A stretch of 64,000 bases of DNA, from NCBI RefSeq assembly GCF_000004075.3, contig NC_026661.2, positions 13,110,307 through 13,174,306 of the forward strand, written 5' to 3'. Source of the stretch: Cucumis sativus (lineage: Eukaryota; Streptophyta; Magnoliopsida; Cucurbitales; Cucurbitaceae). Positions 11,752 to 23,175 of this stretch are shown here, one piece after another (positions within the stretch are counted from its first letter, which is position 1; every line of letters begins with the position of its first letter). The translations under genes and the position numbers were made by a program. The notes under the pieces are model-generated. The model saw nothing but the letters and a program-made list of their open reading frames with translations, did no database searches and had not been told where the DNA came from.

Positions 11752-12358
11752 TCATACCCTTGCAGCTTCATTTTCACTATTTACTATTGTAGTTTTGTCC
11801 CCTTCTTCATCCATATTTATATTTTCTGTATTACAATCTTCTCCATCGTCCACCAATCCGTCATCTCTTTCACCGTTTCCTCCATCACGATCCTCATCCC
11901 TATTTTCACAATTTTCTTCTTCAGTCATTGAACTACTTATATTAGTCAATTTATTTTTGATCTCTTCAACCTCCCAACTAGTTTGTCCAACATCTTATTT
12001 AATTCTTCATTGTTTGCCAACATAATTTCCTGGAATGTTAGGAAATACTCATGAATCTGAGTGTTAATACGCGCAGATTCTTTAGAGTATTCTCCTTTTT
12101 CAAAATTTTTGGTTTCAGTCCCATGGAACATATTTCCTTCCATGACATCTTCATCAGGAAACAACCCCTTGAACACAAACTAAAATTTCAAAAGTAGTGT
12201 ACATAAGTATATTTTCGTATATAGTATATATACAGATTTAATTTGAATATATTTCAATTTACTTCGTTTATTACCTGATTAGTGTCAAAGACCCTTTCAG
12301 CCAATTCCTTCCACTCTTGATGTGTGTCAACAATCCAGTTTAGCATGCATAAATTGCT
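11752..12358 (-). CDS. DUF1985/Ulp1-associated transposon gene fragment
   Basis: On the minus strand an exon ending around 12275 reads CMLNWIVDTHQEWKELAERV, ending FDTNQ. Across a probable intron it joins a frame from about 12180 reading FVFKGLFPDEDVMEGN, then a helical stretch (NTQIHEYFLTFQEIMLANN and NKMLDKLVGRLK), and an acidic tail encoded at 11752-11949. The pattern resembles the segment that follows the DUF1985 domain in Ulp1-like proteins carried by Kaonashi-type MULEs; no peptidase residues are seen here. It lies behind the MULE transposase in opposite orientation, which fits a shared element. Family assignment is inference. Confidence 0.45.
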
Positions 12359-12539
12359 ATCATCAACTCTTTTATCACAGAACATGGAAGGTCCACTCGA
12401 TAGTGGTATGCATTGGTATGCTCATACTAAAAATGAAAAGAGAAAAAGGACAATAGAAAATTGCAGAAAAACGAATAAAGGAACGAAGAAGGAAGTAGAC
12501 CATTTAAGATACGATGATGGTAAATTCATGCAATGCTGA

Positions 12540-13027
12540 CATAAAAAAAGGAACAAAACTCGTTGATTTTCAAACTTGAGCTTAATTTTAGTTTGAGTCT
12601 CTAGAAAGGGCAGGTCTATGCAATTTTCTCAACTCACATAACCGTTTTTGTACACAGTTTGTTGGAGAAGAGGATCCACTTATGGACGCCTTTGGTGACA
12701 TATCAGCAAAGATCACTCCAATTTCCACGCGGATTTGAACAACAATACCCCACAAATTCAAAAGTTGAAGCGGAGACTTGGAATTCCAAAGGAGACTCCC
12801 CTGTATGACGCATTCAAATCCCTCAAACATGTTCAACCAAATCCATGTTTTCACTCAAGTCCTCGTCCTCGTCTTCGTCTTCGCCTTCCTTTTCAATCCA
12901 TCACTCACTCTTTTCTTCATTTCACACCATTTTCTTTCCCCCTTAAATTCCAAGCCCATTTCCCACATTCCCCCTTCTTTGTTTCCTTCTCAATCGTCTT
13001 CCACCATTTGCCCCATTATCACTGGAA
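12540..13027 (+). other. Upstream region of the LRR receptor gene
   Basis: No gene is recognised. Pyrimidine-rich DNA (cctcgtcctcgtcttcg, cactctttt and others, 12845-13020) runs into the ATG at 13028. This composition is typical of plant 5' untranslated leaders, and the open frames here (12735-13083) look like chance translations of that leader. No clear TATA box can be assigned. Confidence 0.5.
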
Positions 13028-15563
13028 ATGAGGCGTTTAGTGCAAATTTTGTATACCCTTTTCTCTTTCTTCTTCATTTCTAACTTCCCCATTGTGAAAT
13101 CTGAGCTCTCCACCACTCAATATGCTACCATGGTGGAGCTTTCTCGGCTTCTCGGTTTTTGGGGTGTTAACAAGGAGCCGAATCCGTGTTTGTGGAAGTG
13201 GATTGGATGCAATTCTGATAATTCCTCTGTTACTCAAATTTTGCTTTCTGGGTCTTCTCTTTCTTCCGACAACTTTTTGCCTGTTGTTTGCCAGATTGAT
13301 ACTCTACTGGAACTTGATGTCTCACAGAACAAATTGAATCGTATTCCGGAGCAGTTCATCAAAGATTGTGGAGGAATTTCTGGGCTTTCAAAGCTGAATT
13401 TTAGCAACAACGGGTTAGATGGTTCTTTGCCTAGATTTGTTGGTTTTAAAAGGTTGGAAATCTTGGATTTATCTATCAATTTCATGAATGGAACTGTTGG
13501 TTTGCAGTTGGATGAACTGGTTAATCTTAAATGTTTGAACCTTAGTTCAAATAGTTTCAGTGGCCCTGTTCCCACTAAAATTGGAAAAAACAATTCTTTA
13601 GAACAGCTTCAGCTTTCTAAGAATAAATTTCAGGGGACAATCTCAGAAGTTATCACCAATTATACGAACTTGACTTTTATTGATCTCAGTGCAAATGATC
13701 TTTCCGGGTCTCTTCCTTTGCAAATTGGGAGACTCTCCAAGTTGGAGTTTCTGATTCTATCTGCAAACGATTTTCATGGAGAAATTCCAGAAAGTGTTTC
13801 AAGAATTAGCTCTCTTGTGAGGTTAGCAGCTCACCAAAATAGTTTTACTGGTAACATTCCTAATGGGATTACAAATTATGTCAAGAATTTAGATCTTAGT
13901 TACAATAATATGACTGGCTCCATTCCAGTAGGCCTCTTATCCAAACCACAATTAGAGACAGTAGATTTGTCTCAGAATAAGTTAGTGGGGCCTATTCCTG
14001 GAGATTTCTCTTCTAGTTCTAACTTGGTAAGGTTGAGATTGGGAAGCAATATGTTGGATGGGACAATCCCTAAAACATTTGGAAATCTTCAGAAACTGAT
14101 GTACATGGAATTGGACAATAATAAGCTAACTGGTGTAATACCTGATGAGTTGGGAGCTTGTAAGAGTCTTTTGCTGTTGAATTTAGCCCACAATAACTTA
14201 TGGGGCAGACTTCCAACGCAGTTTGGGCATCTTCAAGGTCTTCAAGCCTTGATACTTGAATCCAACAACCTGTCTGGAGAATTTCCATTAGAAATTATGC
14301 AACTAAAAAATTTGACTGTTTTAAATATTGGTTGGAACTCTCTCAATGGTTCGATACCTTCTTCAATATCAGTCTTACAGAAGCTTGTTAAGATGAATTT
14401 ACAGGGTAACTATTTCTCTGGTGTGATACCTGATACGATTGGCAGCATGAGTTCATTATTGGAACTCCAACTGGGTAGAAACCAACTAGCTAGTCCAATT
14501 CCAAAAATGCCTGAGAATTTGGATATTGCTTTGAACCTAAGCAACAATCATTTTGAAGGCCTGATTCCAAACTCTTTTCGTGGACTTATTAAATTGGTAG
14601 TGTTGGACCTCTCAAACAACCGGTTTTCAGGTAAGATTCCTTCGTTTCTGGTTCAGTTGTTATCCTTGACTGAACTGAATCTCTCTAACAATCAGCTCTC
14701 TGGCGTTATTCCACCATTTAGGAATTGGGTTTCGCTTGGCATAAAAGGAAACCCAAATCTTATTAATGAGTCGACATTTGACACTCCTTCATTTGAAAAG
14801 AAGGTAAAACCGAGAAAACCGATCGTTGTGTCCATCATCGTTGTGGTTGTAGCTTTCTTTATTTCATCTGCATTGGTATTTTTTATTATCTTCATGTGGC
14901 GACGTAATTGGAAGGGTAATACCAATGAATCTCAAGTAGAAGATGCTCCTATGACAACGGTTATTCAGGGTAAACTATTGTCTCTTAGCGTCATCCACCG
15001 CTCAAATATTGACTTTGCTGAAGCCATGAAGGCAGTTTCTGAGCCATCTAACATTAGTGTGAAAACTCGGTTTTCTGCTTACTACAAAGTTGTCATGCCG
15101 TGCGAATCAATCTATTTTGTCAAGAAGCTCAAGTGGAGTGACAAAATATGTCAGCCAGAAAGTCATGATAAGTTTGGAAAACAACTGGAGGTCCTTGGGA
15201 GACTTAGTAATTCAAATATCATGACACCTCTAGCTTACGCTTTGACTACTGAAAGTGCTTACCTTTTCTTTGAATATGCTCCCAAAGGCACTCTTTTTGA
15301 TGTTCTTCATGGTTGCCCGGGAAACATCCTTGATTGGTCTGCTCGATACAGCATAGCCATTGGAGCAGCTCAAGGTCTCACGTTTCTGCACGGGTGTGCA
15401 TCTGGCCCTGTACTTCTCCTTGATTTATCAAGTAAAAGCATTTTTCTCAAGTCCCTCAAGGAGCCTCAAATTGGTGACATTGAGCTTTGCAAGGTGATCG
15501 ATCCCTTGAAGAGCACTGGCAGTGTTTCAATGGTAGCTGGTTCTGTTGGGTATATTCCTCCAG
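13028..15563 (+). CDS. LRR receptor-like protein with atypical kinase domain, exon 1
   Basis: Exon 1 encodes about 845 residues of a 949-residue protein. A signal peptide (MRRLVQILYTLFSFFFI, to about residue 25) is followed by an N-terminal cap with NPCLWKWIGC, some 20 leucine-rich repeats of the plant type (LxxLxLxxNxLxGxIP, about 65-570), one membrane span (about 597-623, IVVSIIVVVVAFFI core) and a kinase-like domain from about 660. In that domain the nucleotide-loop glycines are absent, the ATP-binding Lys may be kept in YFVKKLKW, the HRD loop reads LLLD (about 796-799) and DFG reads DIE (about 817-819). Subclass XI/PXC3-like receptors have similar tails (VAGSVGYIPPEYAYTM). It most likely acts at the plasma membrane as a ligand-binding co-receptor or scaffold. 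The exon ends at a gtaag donor. Confidence 0.9.
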
Positions 15564-15695
15564 GTAAGAAACCTGTCGCCTTATTTTCAAAAGCAAAAAC
15601 TTCAGTTAGCAAATCTAATCTACCCCCATCATGTACTATGCAAGACTGTAGGTATAGTTTGTGACACGTTTTCTCTTTTTTGGATGTGATTGCAG

Positions 15696-16009
15696 AGTAT
15701 GCTTACACAATGAAAGTATCATCAGCTGGCAACGTCTACAGTTTCGGTGTGGTTTTACTTGAGTTACTATCAGGAAAGACAGCAGTGAGTGAGGGAGCGG
15801 AGTTGGCAAAAACTGTGCTAAGTTACCACTCCAAGCAACATCAGAAATGGGAGCTGCAAATTCTGGATAATAGTATCAGCAAAACATCATCTTACGTTCA
15901 AAGCCAGATGGGAGCAGTCCTTAAAGTAGCTGTTTCATGCGTATCACCTTCACCCGAAGACAGGCCGAAAATGAAGACGGTACTTAGAATGCTCCTTAAT
16001 GCAAGATAA
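15696..16009 (+). CDS. LRR receptor-like protein with atypical kinase domain, exon 2
   Basis: The second exon follows a 132-base intron (15564-15695) with a tgattgcag acceptor. Codon phase is preserved: the split Glu codon restores the conserved phrase GYIPPEYAY. It encodes kinase subdomains VIII-XI (GNVYSFGVVLLELLSGK, then CVSPSPEDRPKMKTVLRMLL) and stops TAA at 16007-16009. Reading through the intron would end at 15664 and lose this lobe, so the spliced form is the intended one. Total coding length is 2850 bases. Confidence 0.88.
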
Positions 16010-18325
16010 TCCAAGATTGTTCCTTCCTACTATCAAATATGGACTGGAAAGTAGCTGCAGCGTCTTCCATGTATGAGGTGATGATCTTAATTCTTACCTC
16101 TACTTATTTGTTTTGTGATATTAAGAATTGACGTACTGCTAGGTCTGAGCATCTATTTCATGTAAGATGTGAACCGATAGAACAGAAATATGATGAATCT
16201 TATGTTGTAATATGATAGAGTTTGTTTACGTATAGATCAAAAAATAAGTATAAGTATATAAATAAGTGTTTGAAGGCATATCCTTCTTTTCTATCCTTAA
16301 CTTGGTGTGTTCTGCTAATTCATGGATGGTTTGTTCATCCTCATTTGTTATTGTATCTTAACCGTTCGCTCCCCATCCTTCTAAGAACTAAGGATGATTT
16401 TTGGATGCAAGTGAAAAATAATGTTCTTAGTTTGTTGTTTAGTAGAATGGCTTTTAAGAGCTGTGATATGGTGATTTGTAAAGGTTGTAATGAATATCCT
16501 CTGATTTTTAGAAGACTTCTAAAATATGCCAACAAGAATAATAAAGAATATACCATTTATACCCAAAATTTTGGAAGGGTTTCAATTAAAATTCACAATT
16601 ATCGATTATATTAATTTAAACTTTGAACTTTTGTCATTGTATCAATTTACACCTTCATTTAGATTTATCCGAAAACATGTTGTGAAACTTGTAATTATAT
16701 CAATTGAACTGTGAATTAATTTAAATAATTTATTATGATTAATAAAAATAGTTTATGCATAAATTCTTACACGTTTGTAAATTTTTTCAAATATCAAATT
16801 AGAGTTGATTGAGGACATTTTTTTTCCAATCAAATATGATTTACTTTCAAAAGTTTAGAGTTTAATATATAATATTATAACTCCCAACTAATATTTATTT
16901 AAACAAAATATAATGAATTGTATAGAGTGATATAATTACAAAATTTACAGATTAAATGGATGCAACCATTTAATTGATAAATTTTTTAAAATTTTTAGGT
17001 ATAAATTAATATTTTCTCAAAGAATACTATATTATATCATATAATTTTTAAGACATTTTCCCTTAAATATGTAAAACCATTTTTAAAGTTGTACGGATCC
17101 TAGCAATTTACCTATGGTTATGAATACTTAAAAAAGACTTTAGGGGTCATTTGGGTCATTGGGTGGACTCGTTAAATTTGTGTTTATCATGCATAGTTAT
17201 TCTTGATAAACGTGAAAAGCAAAGAGAAGAGAAGATGAAATTTCTCTATGAATGTAAAAAGTTTAATAACGTTGGCTATTAAAGTTGAATTGTTTATATG
17301 TCAAATGGCTTGTTAGTTTATGAATAATTTTGTAGTATTTGTTGCCGTTAAACTGTACATTTTATACCATTTTCCTACTTATTCCAGAATTTTCATACCT
17401 ACAAAATTTGGCAATATTGTTAGGATAAAGGTATGTTGTGCTAAATTCTTTTACGCATAACCGATGGCAGAATCTCATAAATAAATCACAAGCATAAAGT
17501 AAAAGGTAAGCTTCATTTAGTTAGGTAATTGGAATATACCAAAGTTCAAAAGTGTCATTCATTATGGGTTTGACGCTAGTAATCAATATAACTAGTTATC
17601 TTATAAGAAGATGATATAACAAAAAAAATTATAGTATGAGCTTAAAGAAGTGTCAATGACGACCAATAATGAAACATGCTGCTGATTTGATAGTAGCTAC
17701 TATCTTTGTTGGTAAATTGAAAGCAAAAGAAGAAAGAGAAGTGGCTTGGGATCTGTCAACTTAGGGACTATTAGTCGGGTATCGATAGTAGCTTAAAAAA
17801 ATTGTTAGGTTAAAGTTATATTCAAGTTGATTGAATATTGAGTTAATATATGTGAAAGTGCCCTAATATTGAATTTTTGATAATTAATATCTGAGTATTG
17901 AGAGTTGTGATGATTATGGTAATTAACTTACGTATTACTGTTCAAACTTCATGATGGTGGAACATGAGATCTATTATAGTTCATCAATGAATCAATCCAA
18001 TAATATAGTGAAGAACTTTGTCCACATTTCCAACATGAAGAAAATAAATATATGAATACCACGTGAAAATAAGTTCTAAATACAACTCAATTAGAAAGAA
18101 AAACAAAAACACAAATAATAGTTCATCCTTCAAAATTCTGCTTTTGTTCTTCTCTGAACATGAGCAACAACAGATATTGAGAACAATTTCTTACTTTAAA
18201 GTTTCTACCACATTTTATGGAGATCACATCTGACTCAAATATGTGTGGGAAAAAAGAACATCAAATCATAAGAAGAAAACTAAAGAGAGAAGAAAAGAAA
18301 ATTGGGGGTTAAAATGCAAGTAAAA
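16010..18325. other. Intergenic region between converging genes
   Basis: It holds the 3' flank of the LRR receptor gene (likely to about 16215) and of the minus-strand E2 gene (from 18325 downward). In between I see AT-rich DNA with no supported gene. The open frame at 16222-16614 has no protein-like pattern. Confidence 0.5.
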
Positions 18326-18430
18326 CTATAGTGTTAGGTCTTTAGGGTCCTCAATTATTTTTGCCAAGGTTTGCAAGAAAGTGGCAAGATCTGCACCGTA
18401 GATTACTCGATGATCCGCTGTTACATTTAC
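18326..18430 (-). CDS. LTA2-like: Plastid pyruvate dehydrogenase E2, exon 6 (C-terminus)
   Basis: Thirty-four residues plus stop (TAG at 18326-18328): VNVTADHRVIYGADLATF, then LQTLAKIIEDPKDLTL. It carries the catalytic His (about residue 437) of the acetyltransferase active site. The usual HxxxDG reads HRVIYG, with Tyr for Asp, as I recall for plastid E2 proteins generally. The acceptor is at 18431-18432. Confidence 0.92.
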   Translation of the reverse strand, partial: VNVTADHRVIYGADLATFLQTLAKIIEDPKDLTL

Positions 18431-18518
18431 CTACAAATATTCAAGATCCATAAAATAAAGGATACAGAAGCTTACTCTCCAAAATGTACAGTACCAATAA
18501 TCCGAGTTGAATTGTTAC

Positions 18519-18602
18519 CTGCATTTGGTTTTTCTTGCCAATTCGACCATCTTTAGTACCCACAACCGTAGGGATAGATGCTCCAACAGCCATGATTGCT
18601 CC
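18519..18602 (-). CDS. LTA2-like: Plastid pyruvate dehydrogenase E2, exon 5
   Basis: Twenty-eight codons reading GAIMAVGASIPTVVG, then TKDGRIGKKNQMQ, part of the catalytic acyltransferase domain. It is flanked by a tacag acceptor and a gtaac donor, and the frame is continuous with exons 4 and 6. Confidence 0.92.
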
Positions 18603-18721
18603 CTGTATTAATTAGGTTCCAATATTAATAACTAGGCTGAAAGAAGTGAGGTATATGCGAGAAAGGTACTCCAACTGAGAACAAAATGGGGAGAGAAAAG
18701 TAGAAGAGTAACAATACTAAC

Positions 18722-18792
18722 AGTTCCGGGAGGCAGAATTGCATCAAATCGATCCACACCAAACATTCCAAGGTTAGAGAGAGTGAATGTAC
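18722..18792 (-). CDS. LTA2-like: Plastid pyruvate dehydrogenase E2, exon 4
   Basis: Seventy-one bases that complete the split Gly codon of exon 3 and read GTFTLSNLGMFGVDRF then DAILPPGT. The donor is gttagt. This is a conserved segment of the E2 catalytic core. Confidence 0.92.
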
Positions 18793-19289
18793 CTGCTCAA
18801 GGAAGAGGCAGAGGGGAGACTCTTATGAACTAGGAAAGAAACAAGGAAATGTTCAGGTAAAAATGAAATTTAACCAAGCTACTGCACAGTATGATACTGT
18901 ACTACTGTGAACTGTGTAACTAAACTACACGTATGGTGTATTGTACTAAATTAGTCAGAGAGCTCTTCCAATATGTTTTGTTTTCAGTTTCCCATTTCTA
19001 AAAGTCATATCTTTTTAATCCAGAGCTCGGAGATGGTAAGAGGACTAGATTTTGGGAGGACACTGGATGAGTTCTTGTCCACTTGAAGGTTATTGCGCTT
19101 CTATTATTTATTCACGAGACTTGAAATAATCTCAGGGGTTGATAGTTGGAAAAATAGTCTAGCCTAGTTAGATGTGATCCAAGATATTTCCCTAAGAAAT
19201 ATTAAAAATATAATTAACGATGTACCAAACTTTACCAGGACATTTTATGTGGAATCGGGGACCATTATCTCTCCCAAGGCCCTAACTTT

Positions 19290-20305
19290 CAAGACCAGAA
19301 TCCTAGTAAGATCAATTGGAAAGGGACTAGTCCTAAGAAAACTAAATTCTTTATATGGTCCTTTGCTTGCGGTGAAGTACTTAGAAATTTGTATCCAATT
19401 CAAAATGGTTAATCCGCACAACTCCACCATGGATCACAAGATCACCTTTTTCTCTCCCGTTCTTTGGCTAAGCAACGGTTGGATCTATCGGCAATCTTTT
19501 CAACGAGATGATTGCGGCTGGTGGCTTTGCGTAAAAGCCAAGGTACTATTGGTCTAATGGTATAAGTGTTTTTTTTTCCTTTTTTTTTGGTCTGTTGTTT
19601 GCTCCTAGAAAGGAGTTTCAAAATCTTGATAATTTAAAAAACCAAGTACAGTATACAACCTCTAATTGGCGTCATGCAGACTTGATAATTTAGTCTTCAG
19701 AAAGAGTTGAAACAACCCTAAAGGAGGCATTCTTAGGATGTTTCAATGGTTTTCCCAAAATGAGATGGTCAAAACTAGTACGATGAATGTGCTAGGGTCA
19801 AGACCAGAATCCTAGTAAGATCAATTGGAAAGGGACTAGTCCTAAGAAAACTAAATTCTTTATATGGTCCTTTGCTTGCGGTGAAGTACTTAGAAATTTG
19901 TATCCAATTCAAAATGGTTAATCCGCACAACTCCACCATGGATCACAAGATCACCTTTTTCTCTCCCGTTCTTTGGCTAAGCAACGGTTGGATCTATCGG
20001 CAATCTTTTCAACGAGATGATTGCGGCTGGTGGCTTTGCGTAAAAGCCAAGGTACTATTGGTCTAATGGTATAAGTGTTTTTTTTTCCTTTTTTTTTGGT
20101 CTGTTGTTTGCTCCTAGAAAGGAGTTTCAAAATCTTGATAATTTAAAAAACCAAGTACAGTATACAACCTCTAATTGGCGTCATGCAGACTTGATAATTT
20201 AGTCTTCAGAAAGAGTTGAAACAACCCTAAAGGAGGCATTCTTAGGATGTTTCAATGGTTTTCCCAAAATGAGATGGTCAAAACTAGTACGATGAATGTG
20301 CTAGG
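19290..20305 (+). repeat. 508-bp tandem duplication inside E2 intron 3
   Basis: The segment 19290-19797 is followed immediately by a second copy at 19798-20305; by eye I find no difference between them, and the same 64-residue frame ending VKAKVLLV recurs in each. Both begin tcaagaccagaatcc and end gtgctagggt. Inside, one frame reads KKTKFFIWSFACGEVLRN, which resembles the zinc-binding region after reverse transcriptase in plant LINE elements, so the sequence probably derives from a dead non-LTR retrotransposon. It lies in the 2.2-kb intron between exons 3 and 4. Confidence 0.85.
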
Positions 20306-21012
20306 GTTCTTTCACACTACACTAAATATGGAAAGGAGAAGGCATGAAGTTGAAACCTCTCAAGTCTCCACAAAGGCCTCTCCAGCTACTGCCTCTTCTC
20401 CCTTTCCTGGGCTTATAGCCTTAACTGTATTAAAGGAGAGAGAGCCCACTCAGAGACCACTAATCCGCACATTTACACTCTCAATCTTCATCACTCTCTC
20501 ACTTTCCCTTCTTAACTCGCACTTATTCTTCTTAGCATATGTATGGACAACTTTCTACTCCCATCATATTAGTCAACTCATGAACAATCCAAAAGAACAT
20601 ACAAAATCAATCTACCACATACTTGAGTACCTCAGAGTAATACCTCCGGAGAAGATTTGAACTTACAGAAAATTAAAAAATGAAATGTTCCATGTCTTTT
20701 GTGACACTCCATGAGCCACAACGCACTTATCATGATATAAAAGCAATGGTGATTCATTATCCTTCTTTACCATTTTGATTTATTCATTTTCTCAAGTTTA
20801 CCTTGACTATAGAATGTTAAGTTCTTTTTCCTTTGACAAGCTTTATTTTTCAGAACTCTTCTCAAGCTTTCTTGGAATTTCCCTCATCATATTTCTTTCT
20901 TCCTTCTCAAAAAACTGAATAAAATAAACTAACTTCCTCCGTAGATACGAATGCAAATGAACTACTAATCTCCTTGTTGAAACGAGGTTGAAAAAGAACC
21001 AACGAAAAGTAC

Positions 21013-21100
21013 CAGTATTGTATTCCTGAGGTTGCAGCTGCTTGGCTCTAGCTTTTTCGACTAACTCTTTCCACTTTCGAGACAGAGAATAAATATCCAC
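21013..21100 (-). CDS. LTA2-like: Plastid pyruvate dehydrogenase E2, exon 3
   Basis: Eighty-eight bases reading VDIYSLSRKWKELVEKA then RAKQLQPQEYNTG. The acceptor is ctttag and the donor gtactt. The exon ends after the first base of a Gly codon that exon 4 completes. Confidence 0.92.
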
Positions 21101-21192
21101 CTAAAGCACAGATCAAGCATAAGCAATCCATGATTAAATAATTAACATATCATTTGAACAATAGCAGAACAACTTAAGGAAACTAAAATAAC

Positions 21193-21384
21193 CTTATCCG
21201 CATCTTGAAGAACTGGTGTGATCAAGCCACCATCAATGGCCACGGCAACTGCAATATTGATGCTACTATTATAAGTAAAGCTCTTACCATCCCTACAACT
21301 TGAATTTACTACAGGATGTTTAGCCAAAGCCAGAGCCGTAGCCTTGGCAAGCAACGCTGTCATGGTCACTCCCTTTGATTTAAT
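21193..21384 (-). CDS. LTA2-like: Plastid pyruvate dehydrogenase E2, exon 2
   Basis: Sixty-four codons from IKSKGVTMTALLAKA through HPVVNSSCRDGKSF to GGLITPVLQDADK, in the acyltransferase domain. The flanking splice sites are tcttag and gttatt, both in phase 0. Confidence 0.93.
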
Positions 21385-21588
21385 CTAAGAAACATAAATC
21401 ACTACCAATTAGTAGCAGAGCAGAAGACAAGTTCTAATTCTATCCTTTCAAAAAGAAAGTTGCTTCAATTTATTCAAACCATGAAATAATTCTAACTAAT
21501 AACATGTCCAACATAAGTTTGAAAGGCAGTTTCAAAGAAAGGAAGAAGGCAACGAATCAATGATCGTTTCCAAATCTTTTAAATGTAC

Positions 21589-22443
21589 CTTTTTGTAAAG
21601 AGCATCAAGTGCATCTGTTGTAATGGTATACCCCACTCTGAAAGTGGGCACCGCGAGACTCTCAACCATGTTTCTACTCACCGCCCCTTGCATTGTGGTA
21701 AACGGCACAGTGGTGCCCAACTCCAGGGATGGGGCGGGCTTCACACCGCCTCCCGGAGCCGAAACTGCGCTAGCAGCAGCAGAAGTCGCCGCAGCTTCAA
21801 CATCCTTAGCCACAATTCGCCCCAATGGCCCAGTCCCCACCACCGTCGCCAGCTCCACATTCAACTCCTTAGCCAGTTTCTTGGCATACGGAGACGCCAC
21901 AATTCTCTTCCCCCCTTCAGATGCAGGGTGAGTGGAAGCCACAACAACCGGAGCAGCGGCCGCCTTCGCCACCATAACCGGTGCCGCAGGGGTAGCAACT
22001 ACATTTTCAGGACTCTTGTCCGGCGGAGGTGCCGAAGCCGGAGAAGCAGAAGGGTTGGCAGCTCTAGACTTAGCCTCAGAAATCTCATCCTGAGTCTCAG
22101 CCAAAAGAGCGATTGCAGATCCAACAGGGGCAACGCCACCTTCATCGACCATAATGGCAGCGAGATAGCCATCATAGAAGGTTTCAACGTCCATATCGGC
22201 CTTATCGGACTCGACAACGACAACACTCTCACCCTTGGCGAGCTTGTCGCCCTCAGTCTTGATCCAAGATACAATCTTGCCCTCAGTCATGGTGGAGCTG
22301 AGAGCAGGCATGAAGATCTCGCGGATCTTGGCTTGGACCTGGAGAGGGCGGCGTATAGAGTGAAACGAGGGTGGGAGAAAAGGCGTTGGGCGGAGAGAAG
22401 GGGAGGAGGCGGGGAGGAAGGAGGTGTTGAGAAGATGAGCCAT
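21589..22443 (-). CDS. LTA2-like: Plastid pyruvate dehydrogenase E2 (dihydrolipoamide acetyltransferase), exon 1
   Basis: This first exon (285 codons of a 464-residue protein) starts MAHLLNTSFLPAS with a Ser/Pro-rich plastid transit peptide (about residues 1-38). The lipoyl domain follows (about 41-117; lipoylated Lys 81 in ESDKADMDVE), then an Ala/Pro linker, an E1/E3-binding domain (about 181-216, VASPYAKKLAKE to GPLGRIVAKDV) and the start of the catalytic domain. The enzyme transfers acetyl groups from lipoamide to CoA in the chloroplast pyruvate dehydrogenase complex, supplying acetyl-CoA for fatty acid synthesis. All six exons keep frame and look intact. Arabidopsis LTA2 is the closest remembered relative. 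The exon is markedly richer in GC than its flanks. Confidence 0.94.
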
Positions 22444-22600
22444 TGGAATGAAGAGAGAAATGGGAATGGGAATGGAGAGTTGAGCGAGTTTGTTCTAAGA
22501 AAGGATTTGTATGAAGGAAGAAATTCTCGAACTCATCGAAATTGGACGGAGGTCTCAACGACCTTACCTGTTGAAAATCAATGTACCTTTTTCTCATTCC
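22444..22600 (-). promoter_or_regulatory. 5' leader and promoter-proximal region of E2
   Basis: Read on the minus strand, the stretch before the ATG is C/T-rich (ctcaactctccattcccattcc), typical of plant 5' leaders. A (TA)n run at about 22632-22648 lies about 190 bases upstream and could supply a TATA element, though a simple AT repeat cannot be told from a functional one by eye. Confidence 0.35.
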
Positions 22601-22799
22601 CTCTTTCTTCCCTACTAATAATTCTGCTTTTATATATATATATATATTTCAAGTTAAACAAAATTTGTTAAATGTTAATACATTTTTCCTATATTTCTAT
22701 CATTTGAGAATTTGGTTTTAATAATGTTTATATATAGTTCTCAAGATGGTTTATGCATATTGTCATATTTAGGACCTTAATTATACCATTTTGGAATAA

Positions 22800-23175
22800 T
22801 TGTCACCAACCCCTTCCACACCTTCTCTAACCCTACGAGTCTTAAGCCAACAAGTACCGCTCTCTTCTTACTCTATTTCCCCATAACTTACTAAATTTAT
22901 TGACTCACATGCATAGTGCTTCTATAAACATACTTACCGTAACCGTACAATATGTAACAAACACATGATAAAAGTTTAGTAACCAAAATAACCTATACAC
23001 ACTTGTTCACTTAAACACTCACATTTCAAATAGTCTTAGATGCATGATCAAAATACATGGTGACAAAAGAAACTTAAAACTGGATGACAAACAAGTAGAA
23101 GAGGGTCGGCCCTGGAATCACCATCTCTAGGGAAAGTGGAAAACATTTGAAATCATGAGCTAAATTCGACCATGA
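22800..23175 (-). repeat. Fragment of a gypsy-like LTR family (third copy)
   Basis: The start (tgtcaccaaccccttccac, then ccttctctaaccc) and a later block (ctagggaaagtggaaaacatttgaaatcatgagct) resemble in order and spacing the repeats at 24745 and 26147. The family is probably an LTR read on the plus strand from its end. The fragment is truncated, and strand is inferred from the related copies. Confidence 0.4.

Noticed and set aside
12735-13083. Open frames in front of the LRR receptor ATG
   Set aside because: Translations of the C/T-rich leader; out of frame with the receptor and without motifs.
16222-16614. 130-codon frame downstream of the LRR receptor gene
   Set aside because: Composition follows AT-rich DNA; no recognisable motif and no start context or partner exon.
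19535-19570. tRNA-like phrase (attggtctaatggtat)
   Set aside because: No cloverleaf arms could be formed around it, and it lies in a duplicated transposon remnant.
21583-22671. 362-codon plus-strand frame over E2 exon 1
   Set aside because: Arg/Ser-rich complement of the well-supported E2 coding exon.
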